Assembly (NCBI GenBank): GCA_036924285.1
Contig: JAYKYS010000001.1
Coordinates: 26,721,501-26,785,500 of the forward strand
Length of the DNA: 64,000 nt
Reading direction: 5' to 3'
DNA from: Asterella californica
Lineage: Eukaryota > Streptophyta > Marchantiopsida > Marchantiales > Aytoniaceae
Part shown: piece by piece, positions 13,525-25,632 of the stretch
Numbering within the stretch: the stretch's first letter is position 1
How the letters are laid out: each line of letters starts with the position of its first letter
The notes under the pieces: generated by a model
What the model saw: only the letters and a program-made list of their open reading frames with translations
Databases searched by the model: none
What the model was told of the DNA's origin: nothing
Made by a program: the position numbers and the translations under genes

Positions 13525-13830
13525 TAATTTATTACATAACCTTTTCATTTCGGAATGGTTAGGTACTAAATTAATTTTTTTATGAAATGTGATCAAGTGG
13601 TGATAAACATCTCGCATATTTACTTTGTGAAACATATCTTTTAGTGCTCTCTTTATGGTTTATATATGGGTCTTCTCGCATCTCTGAGTCTTCTGGCTAA
13701 CATGTAATATTTATAAAATATTTTAATATTTTATATCAATTTAGTATAAGATTTTTGCTTATATATTTGATTGATAACAGTAGCGATCAAAAGTTTATAA
13801 AAGTTGATCTTGCATGCATATTTATTTAGA
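13525..13830 (+). repeat. family B, copy 2
   Basis: The head hairpin is TTTAATTTATTACATAACC near 13524 pairing imperfectly with GGTTAGGTACTAAATTAA near 13557. It is followed by CTCTTTATGGTTTATAT, CTCGCATCTCTGAG, GGCTAACATGTAATATTTAT and, at the end, GATCTTGCATGCAT near 13807. The last motif recurs at 28287 and, diverged, at 44820. Confidence 0.6.
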
Positions 13831-14008
13831 CCACGAGGGTGAAAGATGAAAGATGACATGGGACGAGAAATCTGAGACCCCTAAAACCCTAAAAGAGATG
13901 TCATCTCTGAAGCAGATACCTAATGCAATTTAAACATTAAGGTAAAAATCAAATGCTATTTTACTATATTTGAGAACTGTTGTGGTGAGAACTACCAACG
14001 AGCATTAG

Positions 14009-14335
14009 TGCGTGTCAAAGCTTGAACTTTTTTAAATGTTACCGTTGTGGCCAAGAAGCAACAGATGTTTCTTGCGGACACCTCTGGAGGTGTATACAGG
14101 AAAAGCCCAAAGGTGTCTTGAATTTTTCTTTGTATAAATTGCAAGTGAGTTTCAATCGTAAGTAAATTCAAGATTTAGTATATTTTTATAATATTTTAAA
14201 AATTAATATAATGACTAAAAAATACCACTCTAAATGATACACGGCTATAGACAAAACTACTCTTGGGCAAACTAGAGTCTTTTTCTCTATGTATGTACGT
14301 TAAAGAGTCTTTTGTTTTAGGTTTGAAACTCTCTA
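14009..14335 (+). mobile_element. MITE family A copy
   Basis: The left end GCGTGTCAAAGCTTGAAC near 14011 is the inverted counterpart of the family's right end CTTTGACACG. It is followed by GTTACCGTTGTGGCCAAGA, AGTGAGTTTCAATCGTAAGT near 14143 and GATACACGGCTATAGACAAA near 14237. The right end (GGTTTGAAACTCT) is degenerate. It has no coding capacity. Confidence 0.65.
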
Positions 14336-14356
14336 TTATTAATCCCATCCGTCCAT

Positions 14357-14470
14357 AGCCGGGGCGCCTTGAGTTCGATCCCTCTGCCGGGAGGGGTCAG
14401 TTCTGCTGGAGAAAATTCCACGGGGGAAAGGAACCTAAACAACGGTGTGGCGTGCCTAACCCGCTCTTTA
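14357..14470 (+). repeat. possible tRNA-derived SINE remnant
   Basis: GAGTTCGATCCCTC near 14371 resembles a pol III B-box (GGTTCGANNCC). It is followed by a GC-rich stretch typical of tRNA-related SINEs. I cannot delimit an A-box confidently and no complete tRNA fold is present. Confidence 0.3.
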
Positions 14471-14777
14471 ATTTAAATAATAAGAAATAATAAAATGAAA
14501 AGTACAGTAATGGAATCTCTGAAGGCTGAAGGCTGCGAGGACTGGATCCAATTTGTGTCTGATCCTGTTCGCCACAATCGCCCATCAGACGCCGGATGTG
14601 TGCAGCACTTAGACACAACAGTTCACTCACGTGGCCGTCTGGCTAGTCCCCTGCGTCTCCTCTAAACTTGAGTTCCGGACTGCGGACTGACTGCCGTTCC
14701 CCTTTAGCTGAACTGTATATATAGGACAGAAACAGATCCGGAAGTCTTCTGGAGCGAAAACAGACTTGACTTGAGGA

Positions 14778-14805
14778 CGGGGAGAGGGGGGGAGGGAGGG
14801 AGGGG
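14778..14805. repeat. G-rich tract (GGGA repeats)
   Basis: Several consecutive runs of three or more G, capable in principle of forming a G-quadruplex. A similar tract lies at 20957-20987. Confidence 0.6.
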
Positions 14806-14962
14806 TCTGAAGGGCTGTGCGTAAGAGTTTGAACGGAGGTAAAAATGTGAAAGAGAAGAGAATGAGAATGCCATAGAACAAAATGCCCACAGTGAAAGCA
14901 TTAATACTCTCGAGACGAGCCAGCCAGCCAGCGAAAAGAAAGGGGTACGTAACAAGAAATAT

Positions 14963-15057
14963 GTGGGTCCGGGCGCGCCCTACCTTGTGGGTCCGATCCC
15001 TACCCTACCAGTAAGGGACCCACTTACCAGTGGACCCTACCGGTGAGGATAAATATA
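14963..15057 (+). promoter_or_regulatory. clustered TCP-type sites upstream of a TATA box
   Basis: GTGGGTCC occurs at 14963-14970 and 14987-14994, its reverse complement GGACCCAC at 15016-15023, and GTGGACCC at 15030-15037. ATAAATATA follows at 15049-15057. GGNCCCAC and G(T/C)GGNCCC are the published class I and class II TCP-binding consensus sequences. Four sites in 75 bp directly before a TATA-like box look like a compact promoter reading rightwards. A 99-codon frame starting with ATG at 15121 lies just downstream, but its product (15121-15420) matches nothing I know, so the transcript may be non-coding. Confidence 0.45.
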
Positions 15058-16289
15058 GCTTTCTCAGGCCTCCTCAAAACCTCACATCCGACAAACTAGT
15101 CTGAGACCTGAGGAGTACTAATGAGGTGGAAAACGGCGAATGGAAATCCCGGCAGAGTACTGAGCGATGATTGGGGTCGAAAGGAAAAGCGCCACCCGGG
15201 ATACGAGCCGCGAAGAGCCAGTACACACACATCCAGTCATTCCAAGCGCTTGATCTCTCATCTGACGGTGCAGAATTGTAACCGCGATGACATTGGCAAG
15301 CTTCCAGGCTCCTGTCGTGACAGTACTCGAAGCCGGACGGTTAGTTACTTTGGCGGTGGGCTGTTTGACGGGCCGGTTGACGCGCCAGCGGGCAGACAAG
15401 GGCAAGCCTGGGCAGAGTGAACAGTGGTTTCCGCGCAGAAGAGGGTGAAAAGAGGTAGAAGTTAAAACAGGGAAACAGGGAAAAAAGCGGGGGTGAACAG
15501 GATAAGACTCATATCCTTTACAGATAAGGCCATATACGATTCACTTTACGGGCGGAGAGAGAAGAGAAAAGAAAGGAGATTTGCGGACTTGCAATGAAAT
15601 AGAATACCGATTAGTGAATAGTTACCGGAATAGTATATCTTTCCAACCATCAAAACTTGACCGTCCGACCTGCAATCCAACGGTGATCACTCCAGATTCT
15701 TGACATATTGAAACCGAGTGGGGGAACGTAGTAAGGTAGGTAGTTGTAGAGAATACGAAGAGCTTTACAGCAAATACACTGTCAGAGGGGCACTAGCGTC
15801 CGATCTTTAATCGGACGATAATTGCCAGATCATCGTACTGAGACTCAATTGGCTTCGACGTTTCTTCGTAGTGGCAAGAACAGAAAGATCGTAGATCCTG
15901 AACGTCTTGAGGATGAAGTTAAGTTAACGTTGTATTGGATTATTATTATGATGCGATCGTGGCTTATGAAGTTATGAGGCAGAGTCGAGGATTGTCTGGC
16001 ATACACGACAATTCTTTTTCAGTCGCCGCTGGATGGCGGCATTCACGAGCCCCTAGAGAGAAGAGAAGAGACGAGACGAGAGAGAGAGGCAGAAGACGAG
16101 AAGAGACATGAAGAGTGAAGGGAAAAGGGACTGTTGAGGAGTGAGGACTATTAAGGAAATGGTGAGGTAGATTAGCTAATTACTGTGTGGTAGGATAACT
16201 CGGGGAGAAGGAGAAGGAAACGACGGTGTTTGTGTGGGAAGGGTGGTGGGCATTAGTGCCCTGCCCTTGGTGTTCCCAAGTCTGCGTCT
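15058..16289. other. unassigned DNA before the MYB gene
   Basis: Contains the unrecognised 15121-15420 open frame (with an equally long frame on the opposite strand, so composition is a likely cause) and a GA-rich stretch at about 16055-16115 that may belong to the MYB promoter. Confidence 0.4.
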
Positions 16290-17013
16290 TTGTCTGCCCG
16301 CTTGCGACTGCTGAAGGGGACCGGGGCCCCGGCCGATTCCCATAAAGCCAGAGTCGTCCACTTCGTTCAACCCCTTTGCTGCACTGAGAGCTCTCTCTCC
16401 TTCGCCCTCCCCTCCGTCCTTTCGGAGCGCTTCTCTCTTTTCTCTCGCGGCAGCTTCTACTTTTCACTGCAGCACGGAGTTCCTGTGCATCCGCCAACGA
16501 CGACCATCTTTCTTCACTTTCTTTTACTTCCATCCCCTTCGTCTTTCATCCGTGAATTGGCTGCTGGGGTTGTTCGGTTTAGTTCGCTTCAGCTGGACGC
16601 GTGCTGCGCTGTGCTTTCCTGCTCACTGTCACTGCGGCAGCCCCTTCCACATTCTCAGCCTTCTGACCTTGCAGAAACGTATCAGCTCGGATTCTTATAT
16701 TTTTTCGAGAGGGCTGCCGCGACGGTTTCTTCTCGTCTCTTGTTTTCTGATATCAGTCGGAGATGAACATTTCTTCCAATCCTCGTCGTCGTTTGCTGCG
16801 GGATTGATCCATTTTCGGAGATAGTGTTGTTGTCGACGAGCTGGTGTCAGAGAAAGTCGTTCATGGGTGCGAAGCCATTTGATTGTCTGGTCGCCGGCTG
16901 TCACGTCTCGTTGCGAAGAAATCGTTGATTGCCTGCCGAGTGATCGACTTCCATCTGCAATCGATTTTTGAATTTTTGCGTTGGGCGGGCTTGAGGTGAA
17001 TCGAAGATCACTG
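16290..17013 (+). promoter_or_regulatory. probable long 5' leader of the MYB gene with two upstream ORFs
   Basis: Pyrimidine-rich sequence without a recognisable protein lies directly upstream of the MYB start codon. Two short ATG-initiated frames end before it: 16763-16807 (14 codons plus stop) and 16863-16928 (21 codons plus stop). If the transcript begins upstream of them, they could lower translation of the main ORF. The transcription start is not visible; the left limit given is a guess from the start of the CT-rich stretch. Confidence 0.4.
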
Positions 17014-18163
17014 ATGGCAGCAACCGTTGCCCAGACAACGGGATCCCCAGGGCTGTTACCGGTTCCTCCTCTCTGGACTCCACAATTGGACAAGTTGTTT
17101 GAGAAGGCGTTAGCCATCTATGATAACGATTCACCCGATCGATGGGAGAAAATCGCAGCCAACTTGCCTGGGTTTGATGCGACTGAGGTTAAGAAGCATT
17201 ATGATAAGTTGATAGAAGACCTGAATTCAATAGAGAACGGGCGTGTGGAGCTGCCAAACTACTACAAGGCTCCTGCTTTGCTGTCCTCCTCGGACGAGGA
17301 TTCCCCTACCTCGAGGAAGCCCATCCATGGAGTACACCATGGCCTCGGCGGTTCAAATGCAAATGGGTCGAATGCCAGTAGTCTACCATCCGGGAAGGCG
17401 CCTGGTTCCAAGGCCAGCGATCCCGAGCGCCGTAAGGGAATTCCTTGGTCGGAAGAGGAACACAGGTTAGTTTGCTTCTCTGGTGCCTACACCGCTTTTC
17501 CTGCCTGATGCGATTGAAAGACCGTTATTTTAAAATCCGCGAAGAATGAGAGCAAGAATCTCTATGGAAAAACTAAGCTGAGAATCCTCACCCAGAGGCG
17601 TTGCACTGGAGCTCTAGTAGGTATATATCGTGCAGTAGAGATCTGAAGTTCGATGTGCTAGAGATCGTCGTGATTCGGCTGACGTTTGTGCTATCTGGTA
17701 TCGTGTGTACAGATTATTTCTTCTAGGGCTTGCAAAATTTGGCAAAGGAGACTGGCGAAGCATATCGAGGAATTTTGTAATTTCAAGAACGCCCACGCAG
17801 GTAGCAAGTCATGCTCAAAAGTATTTCATCCGCTTGAACTCCATCAACAATAAGGACAAAAGACGGTCAAGTATACATGATATCACAAGCGTGAACGATG
17901 GAGACTCGCTTCCTCAGAGCCCGGGGCCCATCACCGGACTCCCGTCGCCAGGAGCTCAATGGCCGAGGGCAGGCTTACAAGCGGGAAGCATGTACGATAT
18001 GGGAGGAATGGGAGGACCTGATCAAGTGATGGCGGGACAAATGCTTATGACACCTTCTGGGCATCCGCACCATGTACCTTACGGACATGTGCCTGTTATG
18101 CAAGGGTCACCAATGAGCATGCAGCACATGTCTTATCCGATGCCTCAATCTGCGAATGCTTAG
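17014..18163 (+). CDS. DIVARICATA-type two-MYB-domain transcription factor
   Basis: The coding sequence joins 17014-17465 and 17713-18163 (903 nt, 300 aa). The ATG at 17014 is chosen because it begins the conserved N-terminus; the frame is also open upstream but has no ATG there. MYB/SANT domain 1 spans about residues 21-66 ([17 protein letters not shown], then W44 and KKHYDKL). A Ser/Gly/Asn-rich linker (about 85-135) precedes domain 2 at about 145-189, which begins IPWSEEEHR and ends SHAQKYF, the signature of the plant MYB-related (SHAQKYF) class. The C-terminus is rich in Met, Gly, His and Pro. Length and layout match the DIV family, nuclear DNA-binding factors that in flowering plants work with DRIF partners and are antagonised by RADIALIS. 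The exact ortholog and targets cannot be told from sequence. Confidence 0.93.
17466..17712 (+). other. intron of the MYB gene
   Basis: The donor GTTAGT at 17466 follows CACAG, and the acceptor GTGTACAG ends at 17712. Removing these 247 bases joins EEHR to [14 protein letters not shown] in frame (the Arg codon is split AG|A) and restores an uninterrupted second MYB domain. Without splicing the frame stops at 17506-17508. Confidence 0.93.
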
Positions 18164-18790
18164 AAGGCACTTCTATTTTAAATCTAATCGGATCAGAGGC
18201 CGAAGGGAGCAGCCGAGTAAAATTTTGAGAGCCTGCACTTCATGGACGAGACCCTATGTGCGGATGTGAAAACCTTTTAACATCACACCTGCGAAGGTCA
18301 TCTGTGGAGATTCTGCTGTTCTACTTCGATCGATCTTTGTCCGATTTATAGTAGCACTAGCTGCAACATAGACTAGGGAGATTCATGTTCCCGTGTGGTT
18401 TTGCACACTGGACGAGTTCGCACCAATTTCTTGTAGTATTGGTGACCTGTTTTTGTGCCCGAACCCTTTTTCTTGAGACCGACATGGCGGCATCTTCTGA
18501 TGCCGAAGATTTGCGGTCAGCTCAAGCTGCCACAGGGTTGGGTATTGTGGGGATCGCGGGGTCACAAGTACAGACTTGTACAGCTGGAAATAGTAGTTCT
18601 GTACATGACGATGATCGTAATATGCATCGATCACATTCTTTCTCCGTCAGGGAGTCCAAAAGCTATTAGATCGTAACAGTACAAAAACGCAAGTTAAAAC
18701 TATGATGTAATCAGGACCACTGTGAATTCACTGTCCTAACTACTGGTTTGCTTGAAGACAGTGGAATGTAAATACTAATATAGTTGCCAT
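18164..18790 (+). other. 3' flank / probable 3' UTR of the MYB gene
   Basis: Follows the TAG at 18161-18163. No canonical AATAAA is seen; AT-rich sequence near 18765-18785 is a plausible end. Overlapping small frames on both strands here have no recognisable product. Confidence 0.4.
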
Positions 18791-21700
18791 TTGGATCTCT
18801 CATTCCGTGTGTGTCTCCACTAATCGGCCCCCTCAATGGGCTGTGCGCGCACTTGGCTCTCTTTGTCGATTCGCCTGCTGATTTCTGCGTTCACACTGGG
18901 ACCCCAATCATCTGATACTGGTATGTGATGTCAATTTCGATGGCTACTGTCTCATTCCATACCCCGACCCCACAGATCCTGTACGGAACTCAGATTTTGG
19001 TCTCGTCCATGTGCCTCTGGAAGTGGGTTGTACAGTAGATGATCCCCAGTGGCAAGACGTAAGCTGATGAAAGCTTTACAGATTAGGTCTGAATAGTCTG
19101 GTGGAAAGCTCGAACAGTGCGTGATCACTGTCAAGTGGATGCACTGTTCGACGTCCCACTTGCCAATGGGTTAGTCAAATGCCCACGAGAACTTGCTGAT
19201 GGTGGTGCGCAAGTACACATATAATGGACGATCGCGAGCAAGTAACCATCAGCTCTGCAACCGCACTCGCACTGGTCAACATGTGTGCCGATCTTGAGAC
19301 CCAGTAGGGGTTTGTAGCTGCATGCATGTATATCAATTGCGAAGGGACAGGGATCTTAATCCAACAACCGATCTGGACGGGAAGAGGCAATCTTCCCTCT
19401 ATCTGACAGAGATCCTCGTGTAACCCCCCTCTGAGTTAAACCACGTACCTCGTCACACTTGGAAATGCGTGACAGGAATATATCGTGAGTTGACGAAGCA
19501 CTTTCATGATCATTTTTCCTGTGCCCTAGAAGGTCGCGCACAGTGCCGCACACACTTCCCTTCCGCCCCTCTTTCTTGCACAGATGCCAAAGTTAGGCGG
19601 GCGAGCAGAGGAAGTGTGCTTAACAAAGTGCAACGGCCGTCTTATCGAAGGTTGGATAATGGCCTGTGCCAGGTGACCCGGTCACGCGACTCGCGACTCT
19701 GGACGTAAGTGTGGTAACTGATTTAGTCCCTTGTATATTCTTAAACACCGCACTTTTTCAGCGACCGTCCGAATCCAAGCCGCTGATGCCTCGCGACAAG
19801 CTCGACTGTCGGTGGCTGGCTGGCTAGAGGAAACATTGTAAAACGTAGTACTAGTAGCGATGTTCAGACCAAACCTGATCTGACTTCACTCAAAGTTCTC
19901 GCTAGCTCGGAGATTACACGGGTGTATACATGTGCGAGCAAGGGACTGGACATGTGGATTTGTCGGCTGCCAGGAAACTCGACCGCACCAGAACCAGCCT
20001 TCGCCTTCCGGTTTGCAAAGAACAATCTAATTACCTCCTATGACAACAATCTAACGGATAGTGTTGGACTTCCACCTTCCGCGCGCGGTGATTCCGTTTG
20101 TTTGTGTCGTGTTGGAGTCTGTTGAGATTTCGGTTTCTTTTGTTAAGCCAGGCGGAGACGTTTATCCGAGGTCGACAGATTGGATTCGACCATTTTAGTG
20201 GACGTGCACACTCCAGAGATTGTCAACAAATGTTCAGCTTGATTCCTCGGCAGGGGACAGACACAGACTATACTCGATGTTTCATCCTCTTTGGTGTGTT
20301 TTGTTGGAGCCCAGTCGAGAATCAAAGATCTCGGATACCCATACTAGTTCCATCTGTAGACCGGTCTGAGAATACGAGCTTCCTCCTGATCACCATCACG
20401 AGATATCAATCAACAGAATTCCGGTTTCTTTCTTTCAGGTTCGTTGGAGTTTTTGCCTCCTTACACGGACGTACTAATTATTCGTGATTAGCATCTGATA
20501 CGTTGCGTGAATCTGGAGGTTGTTCTAGAGCAGCTGCTTCACTTCAGTCGTCTTGCTGTTGATATCGATCTTCAGATAGTTAAGTCTCCGAGGGGTCATT
20601 AACTGAGTAGATCTCAAGGTTGTCTTCGTTCAGGACTCTATCCTCTCGTCTCCTGGCTCGTGTTTCAAATCCGCCTTGCGTCGAGCTCATTCCCTCCACA
20701 AATTAGAACGAGCGGATACTAAGCGCTTCTCTTTAATTTGAGGCGGTGAGTGCATTGAAGTGTATCGCTGCTCGATTATCTGACGGGACCTGTTCTTTGG
20801 TTCTAGAGTTTATCTGGGCCGCTGACGGCGAGCATCAAAGAGATCGCTCGGGGGTGGGATGGATGAATCTTGTCCCTGATGCTGCTGGATCTCCAGAGTC
20901 CAGAGGGCGAAGGGCCTTAAGTAGCTGCGCTGCCGATCGATCGAGTACGGTAGGCAGGAGGAGGAGGGAGGGAGGGAGGGAGGAGGGCTCAGAGGGGCCC
21001 TTGGATCTGTTGCATGGACTCTGATTTTTGCTGCTGCAGCGGCTGTTATCCGTGGAGCATGCGCATGACGCTGTAGAAACTCCAGAAAGTAAGTAAAAGG
21101 CGAGTCTAATGATGACGAGGGAAGAGTTACACGACCTCGTGCGCAACGCGCGAGCGGGGCGGTCTCTTCCTGCAGGCTGCTGCCTAGACCGACCTTTCCG
21201 GCTCTCTCTGGTAGCTCCGTCTTCCAGACTCCAGTACACACTTGTGTGCCTGCTGCGTCTGTGACTACCGTAGAAGTGACCGAGAAGTAAGTCTCCTCCT
21301 TTATGCGTAGTAACCAGATCATCCAGATGCTTCTTTTCGCTCCCTGACGTCACCCTCTTACGATAGAAAACCGGATACTTTGGCCGAGCACTCACCAGTT
21401 TGCACCCTCCTTCCTCCTCCCTCGATCCTCGTCATCCCCGGCTCGTATGGCCCGCTTTCCAGGCACCCACCCACCTATCCTATCCCTCCATCCGCCTTTC
21501 TACACTACTTCTCTAGCTAGCTAGCTACCCTAGGACCGGACTCCTCACTCCTCACTCCTCACTCCCCCCTAGCTGTCTATCCGGTGCTAGTTTGGCTTAG
21601 CCATCTCTCTCACCGGTGAGACAGGGGCACTCCTGTGACCGGTGACCGAAATCACTCGGGGAGAAATTCTTGAGTTACCGGTAAGTATCCCACTGTAAAA

Positions 21701-21799
21701 AGTAATAACAGGTTTTATCCATGGGTAGTTAGTTTCGTTATACTTTATTTTTTCTTTATACTTTTATTTTTTCTTTTTCTTTAGTTTTGGGATTATTAT

Positions 21800-21885
21800 T
21801 TGCTTGTCCCTTCGGGTCCTTCTTTCCCTTGTAAGGCTTGATGGAGTCTTACATTGTGTCGCATGATTCCTTTATCGATGGGTAT
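21800..21885 (+). repeat. repeat shared with 45587-45675
   Basis: TGCTTGTCCCTTCGGGTCCT and the following CTTGATGGAGTCT match, with substitutions, TGCTTGGCCCTTCGGGTCTT and CTTGATGGGGTCT near 45587. The match is roughly 85 bp with substitutions and small gaps, implying a dispersed element of unknown type. Confidence 0.5.
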
Positions 21886-22183
21886 CCGGTTTCTTTATAC
21901 AGAGCTAACGGATGATTTTTGGGTTCCTGTTATAGGCTTTCCCGGTAAGATCCGGATGAGTACAATTTGAACCCGGTTTTTCCCGGAGAACTTCCGGTTG
22001 GTCTTCCAGGTAACTCCTTAGCCGTCAGCCCAGCGCGCTGCACGGTGACGGTTTGGGTCGAGGCCACGACTCTGTTCTCTGAGTTCTGTTCCACGCACAA
22101 AGGAAAACAAGACGTAATGAACACACGGACTAGAGAGCCCTGCCTAACGAAAGAATCGATGAGGTTACAAGAGAGAGAATGAA

Positions 22184-22202
22184 CGAGAGAGAGAGAGAGA
22201 GA
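22184..22202. repeat. (GA)n microsatellite
   Basis: About ten GA units. Similar arrays lie at 23788-23811 and 24794-24814, and a CT array at about 45441-45459. Confidence 0.85.
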
Positions 22203-25200
22203 ACTCTTTGAACTCATTTGTTCATGGGCCGATAGTAATTAAACTAGAGCTTCTACTGTAGTCGGAAGAACAGTTTCCCGACGCTCTCGGCTGTGAATCA
22301 ATGAATGGTGTCGGACAAAAACACGAAGCTTCTCGCTCGTACCCCAGAGACCAGTCATCATTCTGCATCGATATTCGTGCTTTCAAAGCATCCCCCGGAG
22401 GAGAACATTCATTCATCGATAAGAACACTTGGTTTCTATACTATGCCTACTGCTCAGGCTACGGGAATCGACTTCTGTATACGAAGAGATATTATATTTG
22501 GCTCTACTGCTACTCTACGAAATGACCTCAAGTATATTTCTCGAGCGCAATGATTATGTGCCTGCATTTTCCTCAAGCTTCTAAAGTGGCCCCTACTGGA
22601 GCTCGTCGTGTAGACTTGCAGATTGCTTTGCCTGCGGCATTCTTTCTCTCTTTCTTTGACATGGATGAGGACCGTTCGGCCCCCCACACCTTCCAGTATT
22701 CAACTCCTAACGCACGACCACCTTCATCTCATCTCCATCTGATGAGATGATAGAAGTTGCTTCGCAGAGCCGCATTTATGGCTGTACGTGTTCACAGAGC
22801 AAAGAATTCTGAAATCGTTGGCCCCGGAAAGGTGACAACAGTCATAGACTTGAGTGTCTGCGAAAAGGATGTGTCCCTCTATGTGTACACTCTCTAGGCC
22901 TGTGTCATGAAGCCTGTGACAGGGACGGTCTGCTGCGCGTGAAACTTCCTCTTTGAACCTCAACCCTTCTTCCAAGATGCGAGAGGAACACACAGTCTCG
23001 TAAATCTAAAACTGGCAAATAGATAATTGCAAGTTCCTCCCACAGTCTAGGCTTCAAGGTCATTTCTGTTGCATTTCTCTTAACTTAACGGTCGCGTTCA
23101 CAACTTCCAGATGGTCATTTTCTCCCATATTTCAGCACCTTCCGGCATCTCAAGTCTGCAGTCCCACAGATATATTGTTCGATGTTTACTTACACTTCTA
23201 CGTGGAGGAAAGAAGAATGGGCTGCCACAGGAAACGAAAGAAAGCATCCTAAAAGCACATCCTTCATGTACTCTCTGACTAATCTTAGGAGCTCTCGGGT
23301 ACTTATACTGCAAAATCCACGCACTACGTGTCTGATTATCTTGACTAGTCTGACGCTGAGAAGGTGGGACCTGACGAAGGATTTCCGCGTTCTCTCTTCG
23401 AAGACAACAAACTTGATCTTTTTCGGCTCAAGGAAAATACTTCCGGCCACTCGGAGCTCTACGGGGACATGGCGAAGAAGAGGAAGATCCCGGACGGAAC
23501 GGACGGACGGACGGGGGGAAAGGGTGCCATCGATGTGAAGGCGCCTTCAGACTGGCACCCAACCCGAAAATATCTCAAAGTCACTTGCAGCATCCTCTCT
23601 TCGCAATCTGCGATGGGGAAGAGTTACGTGTCCACGAGAGGAAGAAATGAATCCTTGGAACTCCAGTTCTGAGCTCAGAGGAGCGCACACGTATATTCTC
23701 TTTCTCTCTGTCTGTGTGATTCATATAAGTTGTATGGTTCGGTACGAGCTACTGATACTCGAGCTCCTCTTCTTTCTTGCTGCTACTAGAGAGAGAGAGA
23801 GAGAGAGAGAGTTAGAGCAGAGGACCCGTGTGCTGCCTGCCAACGTAGCAGTACTAGAGCTCGATCCATATCTGTTGTGTACTCATACGCGTACGTATGG
23901 TGACACACCTCTAGGTCTACATAGCAGGTAGCTACAGTCTAAGGTGTACACTCGGCAGGCAGTCATCTGAGGAGTAGAGTCATCTACACTCTCAGAGTAG
24001 GGAGGTCATATCTGTCTTTTATAGGTAGAGCATTGAATGCAAAATAGCAGCCCAGTCGATCACTACGGTAGTCAGTCAGTCGTTCATCCCCCCGTAGCTT
24101 GCTTCCATCTGCCGTTTGTAATCCCTGCTCGTCGATTCACACGGTTGATCTGAACAGACCGTTGAGCTATACTGCACTACGTTGGTTTGTTGTAGAGCGA
24201 CTAGAGTAGAGTAGTTTGAACTTTGAACCCCCTCAGAGCTTCTGTCATGTCTTCTCCAACAACGACAGACTGTTCATGTCATACTGCAGCAGCAGGACGC
24301 ACGGATAAAGCAGACCCGCAAAAAGCTTAGACGATAATAATCCTCCTCTTTGGAACATTGATTATGCGACGTAAGCGTGCGAAGACGGGCAGCAATGTGG
24401 ATTTAGGGCAGGGAGCATTATAATTAAGCATGTGGAGACGTCACCATCACCTACCAAGGTAGGGTAACGTCGCTCCGAGAATTCACCTCCAACTGCGACG
24501 GGTTTCCGGTTCAAATTTACAAAATTCTTTTGGTTCGTGTCTTAGGGTCTTTGTTTCCTGAATGTGCGGCCGCAGCCGGTCTTAGGGTCCTTGGTCGACT
24601 CTAATAGGGGGTTTCAACGTTAAGGTGAAATATTTTACCAGAATCCATCTCTCTCTCTCAGATTCCCCCTGCGCACAGCCACAATCATCATGAGTTGAAG
24701 TGGAATTGTGTTGTTGTACAGGACCGAGAATCTACCCGGAAAGTAACAGTCGAGTCTTTTGAAGTATGCTAACAGTGTCGAGCGAGTGAGAGGGAGAGAG
24801 AGAGAGAGAGAGAGACGTATATCTTTGGAAAGTTGACCTTACACTTCAAATCAGAGAGCGAAGGTAAGTACAGGAAAAGCTTCAGGCAGAAGTGCAGGGA
24901 GGGAGGGATGGGCCCAGGCTTTAGAGTTGAGAAAAATGTAATCATTCGGGTAAAATCAAGCCTCACAAGTATACGAAGCTGCTGCTCTCCTTTTGTTGTT
25001 TGTGTGATTGACAGTATTGATTGAAGCTTGATTCTAGTGGTTACGTTTCGAGCGTGACCGTGATTGTGAAGGTAAACTGTCAGAGGAAAAGCCCGAAACT
25101 CTCTCGGAGTCTCTTCTAGACTTACTGTCACACGACGGGAATTCATTGCACGAAGACACAGAATCTAAATGGTGCCGTTTGCCTACATAAAACGGATTAA

Positions 25201-25565
25201 ATCCAGGTTTCTGAGATCGAAAGCTACTTTTTCTAAGGTTGACTTGTTCCAAATCTGCACCAGAGACCAAAATACCCCCTCCTACTCTTTCCCGTTTCCA
25301 AGAAGAAGTGTTTATTGTTCACCTCTCCAGTATCCACATTCCAGTCTCCCAGCCAGCAAGCAAGCCAGGCAAGGCAACGACGGAACAGCTCCATACCGTC
25401 CGTATCGCCGAGAATCCACAAGATTACGAATGCTTCATTCAAGTCCGTCTTCTTCCGCGGGGGACACTTCTACTCGTAAATGCTTTTATTCCCTTCCAGG
25501 CTTCTCCCTGCGACGCCATCTATTCGTGCAAAGCAAGAAGAGCAAAGCAAACGAGATATTTAGTA

Positions 25566-25625
25566 GGGTTTAAGGGGTAGGGGTTTAGGGTTTAAAGGGG
25601 TAAACCAGTAAACCCTAAACCCTGG
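25566..25625. repeat. interstitial telomere-like repeats
   Basis: GGGTTTAAGGGGTAGGGGTTTAGGGTTTAAAGG-type sequence is followed by the opposite orientation AACCCTAAACCC, so the motifs face each other. They directly adjoin the long hairpin at 25633-25928. Confidence 0.75.
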
Positions 25626-25632
25626 GGTAACT

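Larger units (their letters stand above)
18791..25560. other. GC-richer unassigned region
   Basis: About 6.8 kb without a protein I can support. Overlapping antisense frames (for example 20810-21322 and 20835-21395) occur in Ser/Arg/Pro-biased composition. Simple repeats are frequent: GGGA runs at 20957-20987, CTCCTCACT repeats near 21541-21565, GA runs at 22184-22202, 23788-23811 and 24794-24814, and GGAC repeats near 23495-23515. A hairpin of 11 bp lies at 19110-19120/19141-19151. Non-coding transcripts or lineage-specific genes cannot be excluded. Confidence 0.45.

Noticed and set aside
15118..15405. Minus-strand 95-codon frame opposite the 15121 frame
   Set aside because: Mirrors an equally long plus-strand frame; no motif. 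Kept only as a note with the promoter-like cluster.
16290..16766. 158-codon plus frame before the MYB gene
   Set aside because: Lies in CT-rich leader sequence, product Ser/Leu/Phe-rich, overlaps antisense frames and has no domain.
17614..17796. Minus-strand frame over the MYB intron and exon 2
   Set aside because: Antisense shadow of a well-supported gene.
20810..21395. Minus-strand frames of 170 and 186 codons
   Set aside because: They overlap each other in different frames, are Ser/Arg/Pro-rich and run through simple GGGA/TCCC repeats; no recognisable domain.
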